This document shows, piece after piece, positions 35,061 to 46,882 of a stretch of DNA of 64,000 nucleotides (position 1 is its first letter; every line of letters begins with the position of its first letter). The translations under genes were made by a program, and so were the position numbers. The notes beneath the pieces are model-generated. The model had not been told where the DNA came from, did not search any database, and saw only the letters and a list, made by a program, of their open reading frames with translations. This DNA is from Gnetum montanum (Eukaryota > Streptophyta > Gnetopsida > Gnetales > Gnetaceae), in assembly GCA_015680685.1 (NCBI GenBank), contig MNCI01000596.1:213677-277676 (forward strand), written 5' to 3'.

Positions 35061-36049
35061 AACTTACCCAACAACATTGTAGCCCTAAACCATGGCCTGC
35101 TAAGGCCTAAAATTACCAAAATCTAATTCTTTTGATCATATTTTAACCAAGATTCATTATATGTGTCCCACTTTGCCTTATTTGGCCATGTTTCATCATG
35201 TTACAACCTATTTTGACAACCATTACATTGCTGACATAGTTTAATCTTAATACTACTTCTCTATTATGGCCTCTTTGGATCTTTATTTAGCCTCTGATTA
35301 GTGTTCAGTGATGGGTTTGAAAATCCTTGACCATCATTTGACATCATGTAGCCATGACCTGCCAAGGCCTTAAAGTAGCAATCCCATGGCCTACTAAGGC
35401 CTAAAACTAGCAAAGTATAACCATATTTAACCATGTTTAACCTTATATTGCCTTATTAATCTCTATTGACCATGCTTTAACATATTTTGGCATTAATTTA
35501 ATTTATTTAGATGAACTTTAAGAATTATTATTAATGCATTTTTACATTATTTATCAAATTTATTACACATGCTACTTGACATGCTAATGTTATCATGCAG
35601 GATGAAGCTAGGAGAATGGAGAAGCAAACTTGACTAGCAGTAAATCCCTCTCTTGATCTTCTTAAATAAAACTTTGAGCCTTGAAACCATTACACTATAT
35701 AGTCATAACACCTTGATGCAACCCAATGACCATTAACCTTGATACCAAAAACATCATGGAGGGTCTCTTAGTCAAAGTTACCATCTAAACCATGATGGTG
35801 AGGAAAAAGCACATGGAACCAAGTTCCTCACTAGAACTTAAACCTACTCATGACCATATCAAAACCTTGTTATGCAATATTAAAGCCATCACATAGCCCT
35901 GATTATGCCTAACACTCACATGTTTTCTTGTAGTGTTATTTATTATTATTGACAAGTTCTAATGAATGACTAATGTTGATGATTTCAACGGTGTACAACA
36001 AATGAGTGTACATTACATGTTTGCATAATAGAGGGACATCTTTCTATAA
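35061..36049 (+). other. Element B noncoding region
   Basis: There is no gene. Scattered copies of ccatggcctgctaaggcc (35093, 35350, 35382) link it to the 29-base array just downstream. Confidence 0.5.
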
Positions 36050-36308
36050 TCTATTGAGGCCTTAAACTGACAATATAGCTTGATAAGACCTTAAACTAAT
36101 TCCATAATCTATTGTGACCTTAAGCTAGCACCATGGCCTGTCTAGGCCTTAAACTGATACCATGGTCTTCCAAGGCCTTAAACTGGCACAATGATCTGCT
36201 ACAACCTTAAGTTGGCAACCTTGTCTACTATGATCATAAACTAGCACCATGGCCTGCCAGGGCCTTAAACTGGTAACATGACCCATTGCAACCTTAAGCT
36301 AGCAATAT
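36050..36308 (+). repeat. 29-base tandem array (catggcctgccaaggccttaa)
   Basis: About nine units of 28-30 bases have the core aggccttaaactggcac. The cores ggcctgccaaggcc and aaggcctt are palindromic. Related scattered copies occur upstream from 31870. Confidence 0.75.
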
Positions 36309-37296
36309 TGGTAACCTAGGTGGCTTCGTTTTATCATCTTTATGTCTTGTATGCATTGTAATGACATGCTCTATTTGCTTGGTTTTCTTGTCCTCTAAAG
36401 TTGTGTTTGTAGGATGAAGCTTGGAGCCATTGTAAAGGTGTAGCCCATCACAACAATAAGCCACCATGTGACCTCAATGTTCAAAATTTGGTGAGTTTGT
36501 TCTGCAATGTCAAGAGTCCATGTACCATTTCCCTCCCTCTAGCACTATTCCTCGAGTCCAACCATGTAACTTAATGATGATCTTCCATACCTTAGAAACT
36601 AATGTTGACCTATGTTTTCCATTCATGCACTATGGCCATATGATATCTCTTCATCATGCTCCATGCTCAAGTCCACTTGAATGTAATGTAGCTCATTTAG
36701 TGGAAAAACAATTATGTTCATCAAACATAAATAGTTTTATGAAAAAGCCAAGTCTATTGAGTGTAATGCAACTCACTCACCGGGAAAACCATATCAAACC
36801 AGCCCTGGCAATGAAACCTAATGAACCCATTGAAGGTTTTAACCCATAAAAATAAAAAAAATGGGGAAGAAAATTGCCAAGAAGTTGAAATAACCTATAA
36901 GGATAAAAAGTCTAAAAGAATAGATTAATGACTCCAAACATGCAAATGGATGAGCCTAGAGCCAAAGAAACTTTGGAGCAAGATGTTGGCTCCTCAAATG
37001 CATCCACTCAATGACCAACATCTCAAAACATGAAGCACCAAAAGCTATTGATGGACCAACATATTAGTGTCATAGCCATGATGTTAACACTTGGAACGCA
37101 TTGTTTGCCCTCATAACCATTTCCTTATAACCTCATTACCATTCCCTCACCATAGCCTTATCCCACCATCATAAGCATTCTTTGGCATGATTTAACATGA
37201 TCAAATCAAGTGCAAAGAGAAAAAATTGGTGGTGGACTATAGTGGTGTTTTGTATTCTTTGTCCATGCCTCTCAAGTCAATCCTTCAAATACCAAC
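36309..37296 (+). other. Element B 3' noncoding region
   Basis: The frame at 36520-36849 has no recognisable domain. No other gene was seen before the polypurine tract. Confidence 0.4.
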
Positions 37297-37309
37297 AAAG
37301 AGGGGCCAA
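37297..37309 (+). promoter_or_regulatory. Element B polypurine tract
   Basis: AAAGAGGGGCCAA directly precedes the LTR start TGAAACACC at 37310. It supports the plus orientation of B. Confidence 0.7.
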
Positions 37310-38547
37310 TGAAACACCACCAAATTTGCATGTTGTAGCCTTTATAACCCCATCCCATGAAACCCAAGGCTAAACATCATTGTAAATGTGAAGATCGTAA
37401 ACTGTAAGATGTAATCTGACATATTTTATAGTTTTAGAGCTTAAAACACCTCATAAGTGATCAAAGTTGCATCCTCCAAGTGAAAAAAGTCACATAGTGT
37501 CTATATTTGGGCTTGGGAGATTAAAAATGCCTTTTGGGATGCCAAAATTGATATTTTGATTGGTTTCATGGGGGGTATTTCATTTTTTGCACTGGAGATG
37601 CATGCATGGGGGTAAAACTCACCTAACCCTAATGTGAAAACTTCATGCTTAGCATGGAACTTTAGGTCCAATGTGGAAACTTCATGCTTGGCATGGAAAC
37701 TTTAGGTCTAGTGTGAAAGATTTTCCCTAGCCTAGAAGATCTCCCTCTAGCGTGGAAGATCTTCCTCTAGCATGGAAGGTCTACTTCCAACATAAAGGCC
37801 ATCTTGCTAGAGTGGATGTCATTTGCGTTTTTACTATTTTTAGTAAATAGAATGGCCATGGGGGTATGATGCTTACTATATATGGTAACTCCCAAAAGTT
37901 TGGCACATACCCCACTTGAAAAGTAACAGAAATATGTAGCCAAATTGTAGCCAAATTTGCAACAAAAATTAATGCCAAAACCCTATATAAACCAATTCCA
38001 AACACCATTTTGAGGTCTGAACCCCTTAGCACACATACACTTTGGCATTTTTGGCCTTCAAGAGCTTTGAACACACACAAAGCTTCTTGAATTTCCAACA
38101 TGAAACCCCCCATAACCATTATTACACCACCCCCTGTAACACCAACATTGTAGAATTGGTGGAGTTTGCAACAAGGTTTCATATTTTTGGGAGTTGTGGA
38201 GCATCCAAACCATGGAGCAATGGATTCCAAGCCCCCATCAAAGTGAACCCCCTACTCCATCAAGCTATCTTGTACACATTTTCTGTACCCCCTTTATTTT
38301 GAATGAAATAAAGTTTATAGTTTGTGTGCAAGTTTTATTTATTCATTTCATTTCTGACATTATTTACGTTCATATTTGTATCTTTTCATTTTTTATCCCT
38401 GTTTTGCATTTTCTAAGTCCCTAGGTAGTCTACTAGACTATCCAAGGTACCTTGGATCCCATTTTTCAGAGGCTTTGGAAATTTGAGGTTAAAGCTATTG
38501 CACTGAAATTTTCAATTTTCTAGCAACCAAGATTTTTAGTCGCTACA
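37310..38547 (+). repeat. Element B 3' LTR
   Basis: This uninterrupted LTR of 1238 bases starts TGAAACAC and ends gctaca. It has about ten minisatellite units at 37630-37830 and TATATAAA at 37984-37991. The stretch tttctgtaccccctttatttt at 38282-38302 is the empty form of the site into which A inserted in the other LTR. Confidence 0.88.
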
Positions 38548-38566
38548 ATATCTAATTAAGATAAAT

Positions 38567-39480
38567 CTAGAAGATAGATTTAGAACATGAAGATAGTAGG
38601 ATAAAGATGATGCAATTCTCAATAGGGGACATATTGAAAATGGCTTTCTTAGCTTGAGAATGGATAGGACCCTTAACACTTTTAGCAAATTCTATAACGT
38701 CTGGTTTACTGAAGCTTAGATCCATGAATTCATAAGAATGAGATGACCATGAAATGCTAACATTAGATTCATCAATTTCTTTTAATGATGATGTTTGACC
38801 CATGATAATGAATTAGGAGCTTAGCATAGTTTCCTGTAGCACATCTAGACATGAGATGGCAAAGACTTCGAGATCAATATAAATCATTACTTCTCTATCC
38901 TTCCATGAAAAGTGTATTTCTTGGTGTATAGGTGAGTAAAATGTAGGATGGTAAGGTAACTAAGGCCTTTATAAGATAACATTTACTCTTAATGAGTCCC
39001 TAATTGTCCCAAAAATAGCTTATAAAATAATATAATTTCCTACCAAGAAAAGTAATTTAATCAAGTCTATATCTCTACTTTAGCTATGGTAGACAAAATT
39101 AAAGTAGAGTTGAGGTTGGAGTATGTGACCTATTTTTTCAGGCCAAGACACTTGATGACAATGCATGAAATGATGTTAGAACTAGCTCCATCACCCAAGT
39201 GTACTAGAGGTAGCATTATGTTATCTTTGATCTCTATGATTATGTAGATAGAAAGCTAGCATATAACACGCATGATGAAATGGATTCTAATCTCCTTCCC
39301 TTTGAATACCAAGCAATTCACCTCATACCATGGAATGTTGAGCATCGATGAAATAGCTTAAGCATGGGGCTTGATGCCTAGTAGCATGATGATGAGCTTT
39401 AGAAGCTCCTTCGATACCAAGAAATACTCATTGGAGGTGGAAATGAGGTCTAAAAGGGAAAGAGTCATTTCTTTTAACTT
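38567..39480 (-). pseudogene. Element E protease region (decayed)
   Basis: On the minus strand the sequence around 39150-39200 reads LGDGASSNIIS, an aspartic-protease active-site region (DGAS). The frame 38803-38567 continues on the far side, up to the insertion of B at 38547. No pol motifs were found beyond B (10563-12970), so E looks gag-protease only. Confidence 0.5.
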
Positions 39481-40499
39481 AATCAGTATAATGTTTTGGG
39501 GCAAAGCCTAATTCTTTGTTGTTGAATCTTTTAAAGGTGGAAGCAGTGGAGGAAAATTTGACAATCAAGTGGTTAACATAGTTTTTGGAGTGAGCATAGA
39601 TATGTTTTGAGACTTCTAGAATACCATCTTCTTCTTCCACTATGGCAAGGATTGCTTAATGGCTTCATTCTTTTTCTTTCCCTTATTAGGTGTTATCTTA
39701 TTTTGCACACAGGTAAGGATACAAATTAGAGATGTGAAAGTAGAAAGTAATGATGGTTTCTATGAGGTGGATAAGAATAAGAGGTATGATGGAGGAGGTA
39801 CTAAATAAGATCAAATAAGGGAAAAATCAGCTAGGCAAGATGGAGTAGGCAAAGACAACCTACTCCTCTATGATGATAAAAGGTTAGAATTCATGGGATT
39901 TTGAGGGGTAGAAGGAGTGTCATAGTATGGTATGAGATCTATGACAAATGAATCTCTTTGTGCCCTTTGGGTAGCTGAAGTAGAATTATGTGTAGAAACA
40001 TTAATAACAAATTGTTTCTTGGATTTAGAAGGATTAGTTTATAAGAACACTTGCAAATTAATTTGAGAGAAAATGATCTAAATAATGAAGGATGTTTTGG
40101 GATGTTTGCCTTTATATTTAAGGAAGAATTTATATACTTTTCTTGAATGGGAATTCAAGTGATGTTTAAAGATCTACATGTCTTAATTGTCAAGTTGAAC
40201 TGGTGTATTAAAAAATATTCTTCCTTTTTTAACAAGAAACTAAATGTCATCTTTGAATGCATTGTAGTTGTTTGTGTCAAGACCTACAGCCCCATGGTAA
40301 TAATAGAATTTGTTAAGATTGTATCATCTTAGGTTGGGTGGATCTCCTTTTATATATTGGGAAGGATCTATGACTAAAGTCTACAACCATCTAAATCTAC
40401 ACCATGATTACTCTTAAACCTATTTTAGGGTTATGTTCCCATCTCTCAGTAGCATGTTATAGAGCTAAGTGTAGGTCATTAGAAATGTATGGTATTGGG
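39481..40499 (-). other. Element E internal, gag to protease, no clear frame
   Basis: This is the expected place of the Gag C-terminus. I could not follow a reading frame. The plus-strand frame 40147-40332 is unsupported. Confidence 0.4.
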
Positions 40500-42232
40500 A
40501 CCAATCCTTAGACTATCCCGTTTCTTGGTTTTCATTTGATGAAGTTTGTCTAGCATTATTGGTAGTGGATGGGGATGCTAGTGAAGTTTGATTTACCAAA
40601 GCTACTATTTATCTTGTAATTGTGGAGGCTTTTTATTTTTCTACTTTGTTGGTTCTATTGTAGAAGTTAAGCCATTTTGGGTCATTACATTGAATGGTTA
40701 TCTCCTTAAGGTATTTTACTAAAGTGATGGATTCATGGAGGCTAAGTGATCTATGGTAGACCAGCTTGCCTCTAAGATAGTCATTAATAGATACCTTGAA
40801 AATATCCAATATTTGATCATCAAGTAGGGGATGAGTAAGATCCATCGTTGCGAAATTCCATTAAGAGATGAAGTTCGAAATGGATTTAGTGGATGCTTAC
40901 GTGATGGCCAGTAGTTTCTACAATATTTCATCCCTACTAATATTGTATTTGAATCTCTCCACAAAGGCTATGAAGAGCTATTCCAAGAATATGATGGTTC
41001 CACGAGGAAGGGATCTATATAATTCAAGTTTTTTACCTATCAATGAGTTTGAAAATTTTTGCAAGATGATATGAGGATAGCTAGCCAACAATGTGTACTC
41101 ATTGCAGAAAGTGATAACATGATTTGTGGGATCAATTTCACCTTTATACTTCATAAAATTAGGTAATGAGAATTCCTTCAAAACTTGGGTAGGTATTATC
41201 AAGAGGCTAATGGGTTTAACATGAAGATGAACAATAAAAAATGCAAGACAACCTCCATGTAATGGTATGGGTTTTTATGTTTGATCCTCATTAGCTTGCA
41301 ACCTAGATGATGATAAGTTTTGGAGTAAGGGCATTAGTTTAGATGAAATACTAGGGATTGATGACATGGGTGGGTTGTCCAAAATGGAGTTATAAATAGG
41401 CAAATTTGGCTAGAAAGATGCAAAAGTACACATGTAAACATGATGTGAAACATTATATTAAGATATATGCAACTACTAGACTTGTGATATTAGGAATGAT
41501 AGTTCGAATAAGCTTAGCAATCAATTAGGATTTTGAATCTACACATGAGCTATGGGATTAATAGTGGTTATGCTTAGAAGCAAGATATATGCTTATGACA
41601 AGGTTATTATAGGTTGGGTGGTAGTAGCTAGAGCATTGGTAGTACATGCAACAGGGAAGAGCATGCATGAAGAATGCATTAGTGGAGTTTATGAGGTTGA
41701 CATGTTGTAGGATTGGATTTTTTGATTGTGTGATATCCTGAGGAAAGAATTCTATAGATAATGAAGCATGAGGGTTCTCATTCTCATCATCATCATGAAT
41801 GCTAAGGCCACCACTTTTGTTGTGATGGTCTTGGAGTTGATATCTTTTGCTAAAATTAATGTTGGGATGTTCCACCAAGAAGTCCATCATAACTTGTCTT
41901 TGTTAGATTTCGACACTAGAAAGCACTTGAATTTAATCCTTGATGGCAAGATATTCTACCAATGCATTCATTTCACATTTATTCAATTCCACAAGTTGGT
42001 TGGAATCTAGAAGAAAAGGCTTCAAGTTATTGAAAGCCTCATAAGTAGCCATCCTCCACAACTCACTCTTAGCAAGTTTAATGTTTAACTCCTTCTTAGT
42101 AAATGTGATTTTATAATCATGTTTGATCATGGATGCCATGAATGCTTGAGATTTCCACCTTTTCATCAATCTACGAACTTGAAGACCATGAGATGAATCA
42201 AATCTTTGACTAGAAATGATGTTAGAGAGCAT
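40500..42232 (-). pseudogene. Element E gag (decayed)
   Basis: Minus-strand pieces at 42232-41933 (N-terminal), 41890-41558, 41202-40978 and 40845-40633 follow in order. The third has the Gag core: FSLPNFMKYKGEIDPTNHV, then TFCNEY and LIGKKLELYRSLPRG, close in layout to B (LIPNFTKNNG, GDPNAHLVCF, SLKGKSLD). The start is taken as ATG 42232 (MLSNIISSQ) but is not certain. Confidence 0.65.
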
Positions 42233-42389
42233 CTCTTACACACACTTGGAAACAAGGGTCAACTAAAAATAAGAAAAGAGTATAATATGTAAAACCTAGG
42301 TAATAATGTTGAAAGTATGAAAAGATAAAAATGCTAGAAATGGCCTATGGACATCTAGGCAATGGATTCAAGACATTAGAAAACCTATT

Positions 42390-42412
42390 GGCCCTTGTTC
42401 TAGTGTTGAAAA
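42390..42412 (-). promoter_or_regulatory. Element E probable primer-binding site
   Basis: TTTTCAACACTAGAACAAGG on the minus strand follows the LTR end GAACA. It resembles the site after the LTR of B, placing B and E in one lineage. Confidence 0.4.
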
Positions 42413-44225
42413 TGTTCTTACAGAATTGTTCGTTCACAATCTTACAAGAACACGTCCACAAATGAAATGTTAAGTATCTAATCAATGACCATAAATGATC
42501 TTTGAAATGATGTAACCCTTGATATATTAATGATTATAAAATGAAGGAGTATAAACCTATAATCGAACACAAACTTAGCCTACCAAGTAGCACAGAATCG
42601 ATAGAGAAATGATTAAGTGATGGTGACATTAATGTTTAAAAACTAAGGTAATGTAAGGAATGTAAAATAAAATCTAAGTAATTAAAATAGGTAAAATGTA
42701 TGAAATTAATGAAAAAATGGAAAACCTTATGTTTCATAAAGAGTTTAAGTTCCCTTACCAAAGAATGAAAATGTTAAATTAAATAGATGACTAGAATTTA
42801 CCTCTTATGGAGGGCCAAGTGCGACAATGATGGGATATAGAAACTATGGAGTAAAACTAATAATAGATACTTAGCTTATGAGAAAACTATGGGTTTTAAG
42901 ATTAAAATATAACCTCTATTAGATGTAGATATGGATGGAAGGGATATTAGTACTACTTGAAATTTATTTGGGGTCAAAATAGGGTTATTTTCATGAATTG
43001 TCACATACATGATGTTGGTACTATAGACACTAACATTGGTACAAGTGACACTGATGCTAGTACATGCATGTACTACAGGTAACTTCGATATCAAAATTAA
43101 GATTTTAAACTATAGGGAATTTTGAGGTGGCCATGAAGCATGTAGGTAATAGGGTGGATGTAGGTGTTGGCTCTTCAAATCTCTAGAAACTTTAAAAATG
43201 TTCTCAAACCCTAAGAATTTAGCCTAGATGTGATGTTTTGGGTTGGTATTTATAGGGTTAGGGTTTCTAAATTTAATTCTCAAGTCAGGTGTAGTTAACT
43301 TAGAGTATGTTTTGAAAACTTAGAATATGTGCTAAGGTAGGCAATGCTGATGCTAGTATTAACATCACCTATGTTAGCATCTATACATGTACTTTCTCTT
43401 ACAATGACATTCCAAGATCCTAGGAGCCACTGTCATCACCGGAACTAATATCAAACACATCATGATGATGCCAAATGAACACTAGGGTTCTCAAAAGGTT
43501 AAAACTAAGATGAAAATATAAACCTGATATACATGTTAAATATTTTACCAAGGTAGGTGCATTAGCATCACTTGATTACACTTAGAAAAATTTTCATGTT
43601 TCATGTGTTGTCTCATGTCTTCTAAAGCTTAACGAAACTATCAAAGTTGATGCTTATCACCTCAGGACTAATGTAAACTTGCTATTGGAAGTTTAGGGGA
43701 GTCAAAAATACAATCAAAAGATAATTTTATGATGTATGTTAAAAATTTGACTAAGGGAGGTGATGCTGACACTAATGTCAACATTACCTAGTAAACCTTT
43801 AAAAAATTTAGTCCTAGTTAACCTTCAAAAAATTTAGTCTCATATATCTTAGAGCTTGTCAAAACTCACCAAAATTAATGTCTATAACCTTAGGACTCAT
43901 GTAGACTATCCACTAGAAGTTCAACAAAGTTGAAATGGCAGCTAATAGACAAGTTTTAAGAAAGGTGATGCAATGGAGGCTATGACAGGTCATGCTAATA
44001 CTAGTGTCATAATCACTTGTATTACCTAGATGACACTATCAAAATTCATCAAAAATTATGCTCATATGATGGACCATGACCTAAAACATCTCCCAAGGAC
44101 TTAGGGAAGCCCAAATCATGACTCATGATGATGATGATTTTGGGGCATTTTAATAACCCAAATGGATGTAACAATGTCGAAACCACTCTTGTCACAATTG
44201 CTAGAGAGCTGAAAAAGAAGGTACA
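42413..44225 (-). repeat. Element E 5' LTR
   Basis: This 1813-base LTR matches the joined left copy in full length. On the minus strand it starts near 44225 (TGTACC) and ends GAACA at 42413. TATAAATA (minus) is at 43249-43256. The upstream part (43330-44200) is about four degenerate units of roughly 205 bases with gatgctgacactaatgtcaacatt-like motifs near 43333, 43553, 43753 and 43963. The uninterrupted insertion site of C is near 43290. Confidence 0.72.
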
Positions 44226-45239
44226 ATAACTAGAATTAAATATATATGAGGAAAAAACATAATGTTGGAAATCTAAACTAACTAATAAGCATAACTCAAT
44301 GACATACCATAACATCAAAGACATAGCAAACACAAAAATGTAAGGTAAACATAAAACCTAAACATTCAAAAATATGAATTGTTACAACTTGCACATAGGA
44401 TGTTGCTAACTTGGAATAATCTTAGAAAGTACATATTTCATAACCCAAGTAGATATTTTATTTTCATGCATAAAAAAAGAGTATCTATCATCTCTTCCAT
44501 GACTATTGCTTCACCATTGCAATGTATCGAACCCTTTAAACGTGACTCGATCCTCTCAAGATTTTTGGTATAGATCACATGATGATCTCCTCAATGGTGG
44601 ATGCCACATCATCTCTTAGTGTGTATTTCTATATTAGTTATTATGGCATCTTCATAATTGTTACATCTTGAAAATTCAACATGCATATTATTATCATTTT
44701 TCTTAAATTCATTATCATTATCATATCTTTAATATCGACAAGAAAACTCTAGAACCAAGATTTTCTTGTAACATCAATATTACATCAAAGTATAGCATAT
44801 AAAGTGGAATTTAGGCCTAATCCTTAAATAGATTAGGGTTCAAACAATACAAAATGCAACATAGATCATGAAGCATCAAGTTTTAACCAAGTATGACTTC
44901 ACAACTATCCTACTTTCCTACCTCCATTGGTTGCATTTGTGGATCTTTTGGTTTTGGTATGTCAAAACTTTAAGAAAAATGGAAGAAAATTTTGTTTACA
45001 TGTCTATGATTGCTGTGCTTATAGGAAAAAATTGAGCAAGAGCAAATAACTCAAGGACTCGCAAGGAGATTTGAGATTACAAGGACTTAAGGAAGCATGG
45101 ATGAATACAAATAATTCAATAAAAATGTGTCTATTTTTGTTTAGGATGATTCTTAGATGATTTGGCATGTTTTAGAGTGTTTTTGGATCATTTTGATGAG
45201 TCTAGGAGGTTATAAGATCTATGGGGACTTGTTTGAAGG
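44226..45239. other. Sequence right of element E, no gene seen
   Basis: This is AT-rich sequence. Frames 44049-44333 and 44379-44573 have no recognisable features. It may be the outer part of the LTR-like region that follows. Confidence 0.4.
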
Positions 45240-46132
45240 CATCTAGAGGCTCCCAACATCAAAACAGGTAGTTTCATTTTTGGCCCCTACAAAAGAGACA
45301 TCTTTCCTATACCAAAGACATCTTTTTTGTAGGTAGCATAGTCAAAGGCATGTCTAAAAAAAATAGACATTTTTCATTAGAAAAAGATGTCTTTTATCAA
45401 ACAAAGATATCTTCCCAGAATACAGGCCAGTGGCAGAAAGGAATCTTCCACAAGAAAAAGATGTCTTCCAGAATGGAGATTGTAGAAAGATGTCTTTCAT
45501 GAAACAAAGATGTCTTCCCAAAATTGAAGGAAAATTTAGAGAGACATCTCCCATGATCATTAGTGACCATTATCTAGCCATTTCATGAGTTTCAAGAAGA
45601 ATTTAGCAATAAGATCGCTATAAGAAGACTTGATGTGCATCGGGAAAAGTACAAGCTTTGTCGTATTCATTTTACAGTCATTTGTAATCATTGAATTCTC
45701 TATTGCTTCTCATTGTATTATCATTTTGGCATTGTAAAGTGTGTTGTACTTAATTGTACAAGGATCAACAAACTGAGTTGCAATTATTCCTTGTAATTAT
45801 TTTTCTTGTTACCCTACGGGGTTGATGTGCTTGAGCTTATTAGGATATTGCGAGATTGAGTTATTGATGCTATGGTACAACACTTTGGTGTGGAGCTCAA
45901 GATTGTAAAGGTTGTGAAAGCCTTGAAATCAAATTTCCAAGCCTAGTGGAACCTTGTGAGGTTGAGTGATTGGTGTTGTTGTACAACACTCTAGAGTGAG
46001 GCTTGATGACTATACATGGTGTGGATCCTTCAACCATATTTTGAGAGCAACAAAGTTTGGAGATGTATGCTTACAAACTACCCTCTGAGTGTGAACTACC
46101 CAAGTTGGGAAACCATGTTAAAATTGGTGTGT
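45240..46132 (+). repeat. LTR-like region G with AAGATGTCTT array
   Basis: At 45290-45560 about eight or nine copies of aaagatgtctt or its inverse aagacatctt occur. A leader-like part follows (cattgtattatcattttggc ... gtacaaggatc, 45700-45770), then two loose ~108-base repeats with gtacaacact (45880 and 45985). The layout is that of an LTR promoter and transcribed leader. No partner or coding region was found. The frame 45354-45560 is the translated array. Confidence 0.5.
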
Positions 46133-46133
46133 N

Positions 46134-46858
46134 ATAGTCTAGAAGAAGGTTGTACTTAGGGCTTACAACCATAGTCAATAAGTTTTCTAACTAATAGGAA
46201 GTGATGTGGTGGCCTTTACCATATAATCTGAACTTCAGTGTTCTTTCTACTTAGACCACAAGTAACTATAAGTTTGGAGGTTACTTGGTAGAAAATTCAC
46301 TAGATACTATGAAAAGATAATAATAATATCAATGAATATGAGATTATATGTTTGCTAGGCCATTGTTATTATCTTATTAGTTGAGCTAGGATACTATCCT
46401 TTAGAGTTCTTACTAGTTGAGTTAGGATTATGTTGTTATGGATAATCAACCTGTGATCAACTTTATGCTAGACTGGATACCTAAAAGACTTATTTGATAA
46501 GATTTTGATACCATAATAGTTTTTTAATACATATTAATACCATTCTAGTCATGTTGTCTAGGGGACAACAAAGAAGAGATCTAGCTACTTGAAGAGCATT
46601 GACTCTTGTTGCATGAATGATGCATGTAGATGATGTAGATGTTGTAGATCATTGAACTTAGAAGTAGAGGGGGGTGGGATGAATAAGTTTCCCAAATAAA
46701 AATTCTTTTAAACACAAAGCACACACCAATTTTAACATGGTTTCCCAACTTGGGTAGTTCACACTCAGAGGGTAGTTTGTAAGCATACATCTCCAAACTT
46801 TGTTGCTCTCAAAATATGGTTGAAGGATCCACACCATGTATAGTCATCAAGCCTCACT
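46134..46858 (-). other. 725-base contig piece probably placed in inverted orientation
   Basis: The piece is bounded by single Ns at 46133 and 46859. Its right end (46721-46858) is an exact reverse complement of 45995-46132, 138 bases ending at the first N. Turned over, it would overlap the sequence to its left and extend region G. This looks like a scaffolding error, not biology. The frame 46581-46796 lies in this duplicate. Confidence 0.75.
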
Positions 46859-46882
46859 NATCGCTAGTATAATGTGACTACT

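Larger units (their letters stand above)
12971..38547 (+). mobile_element. Element B: gag-protease LTR retrotransposon with a satellite-like body, split by A
   Basis: LTRs are 12971-14129 plus 27257-27513 (left) and 37310-38547 (right). Both start TGAAACAC, and the right one is preceded by the polypurine run aaagaggggccaa. Without the nested element A it is about 12.4 kb. Its internal region (27514-37309) holds decayed gag and protease, then about 6 kb with no pol: a roughly 186-base tandem repeat field and a 29-base array. It is therefore probably non-autonomous, relying on enzymes from another element. Flanks atagt and atatc agree at only three of five bases, so the duplication is weak. Confidence 0.75.
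2056..44225 (-). mobile_element. Element E: outermost nested Ty3-type LTR retrotransposon (gag-protease only)
   Basis: Two LTR copies of about 1.8 kb bound this element: the left is 2056-2952 plus 9623-10550 (1825 bases after removing element C), the right is 42413-44225 (1813 bases). The equal joined length supports the borders. LTR ends on the coding strand are TGTT...AACA. Coding remnants run on the minus strand (gag about 42232-40500, protease about 39480-38570). Elements C and B are inserted in it. The 5-base flanks (acaag left, ataac right) match only partly, so the target duplication is unsure. I found no reverse transcriptase or integrase in its roughly 6 kb of internal sequence (10563-12970 and 38548-42390), though 503 bases are an N gap. 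Confidence 0.65.

Noticed and set aside
45354-45560. 68-residue minus-strand frame
   Set aside because: It is the translated AAGATGTCTT array of region G.
45995-46858. Large inverted repeat as a biological hairpin
   Set aside because: Exact identity and single Ns at both contig borders point to an assembly inversion.
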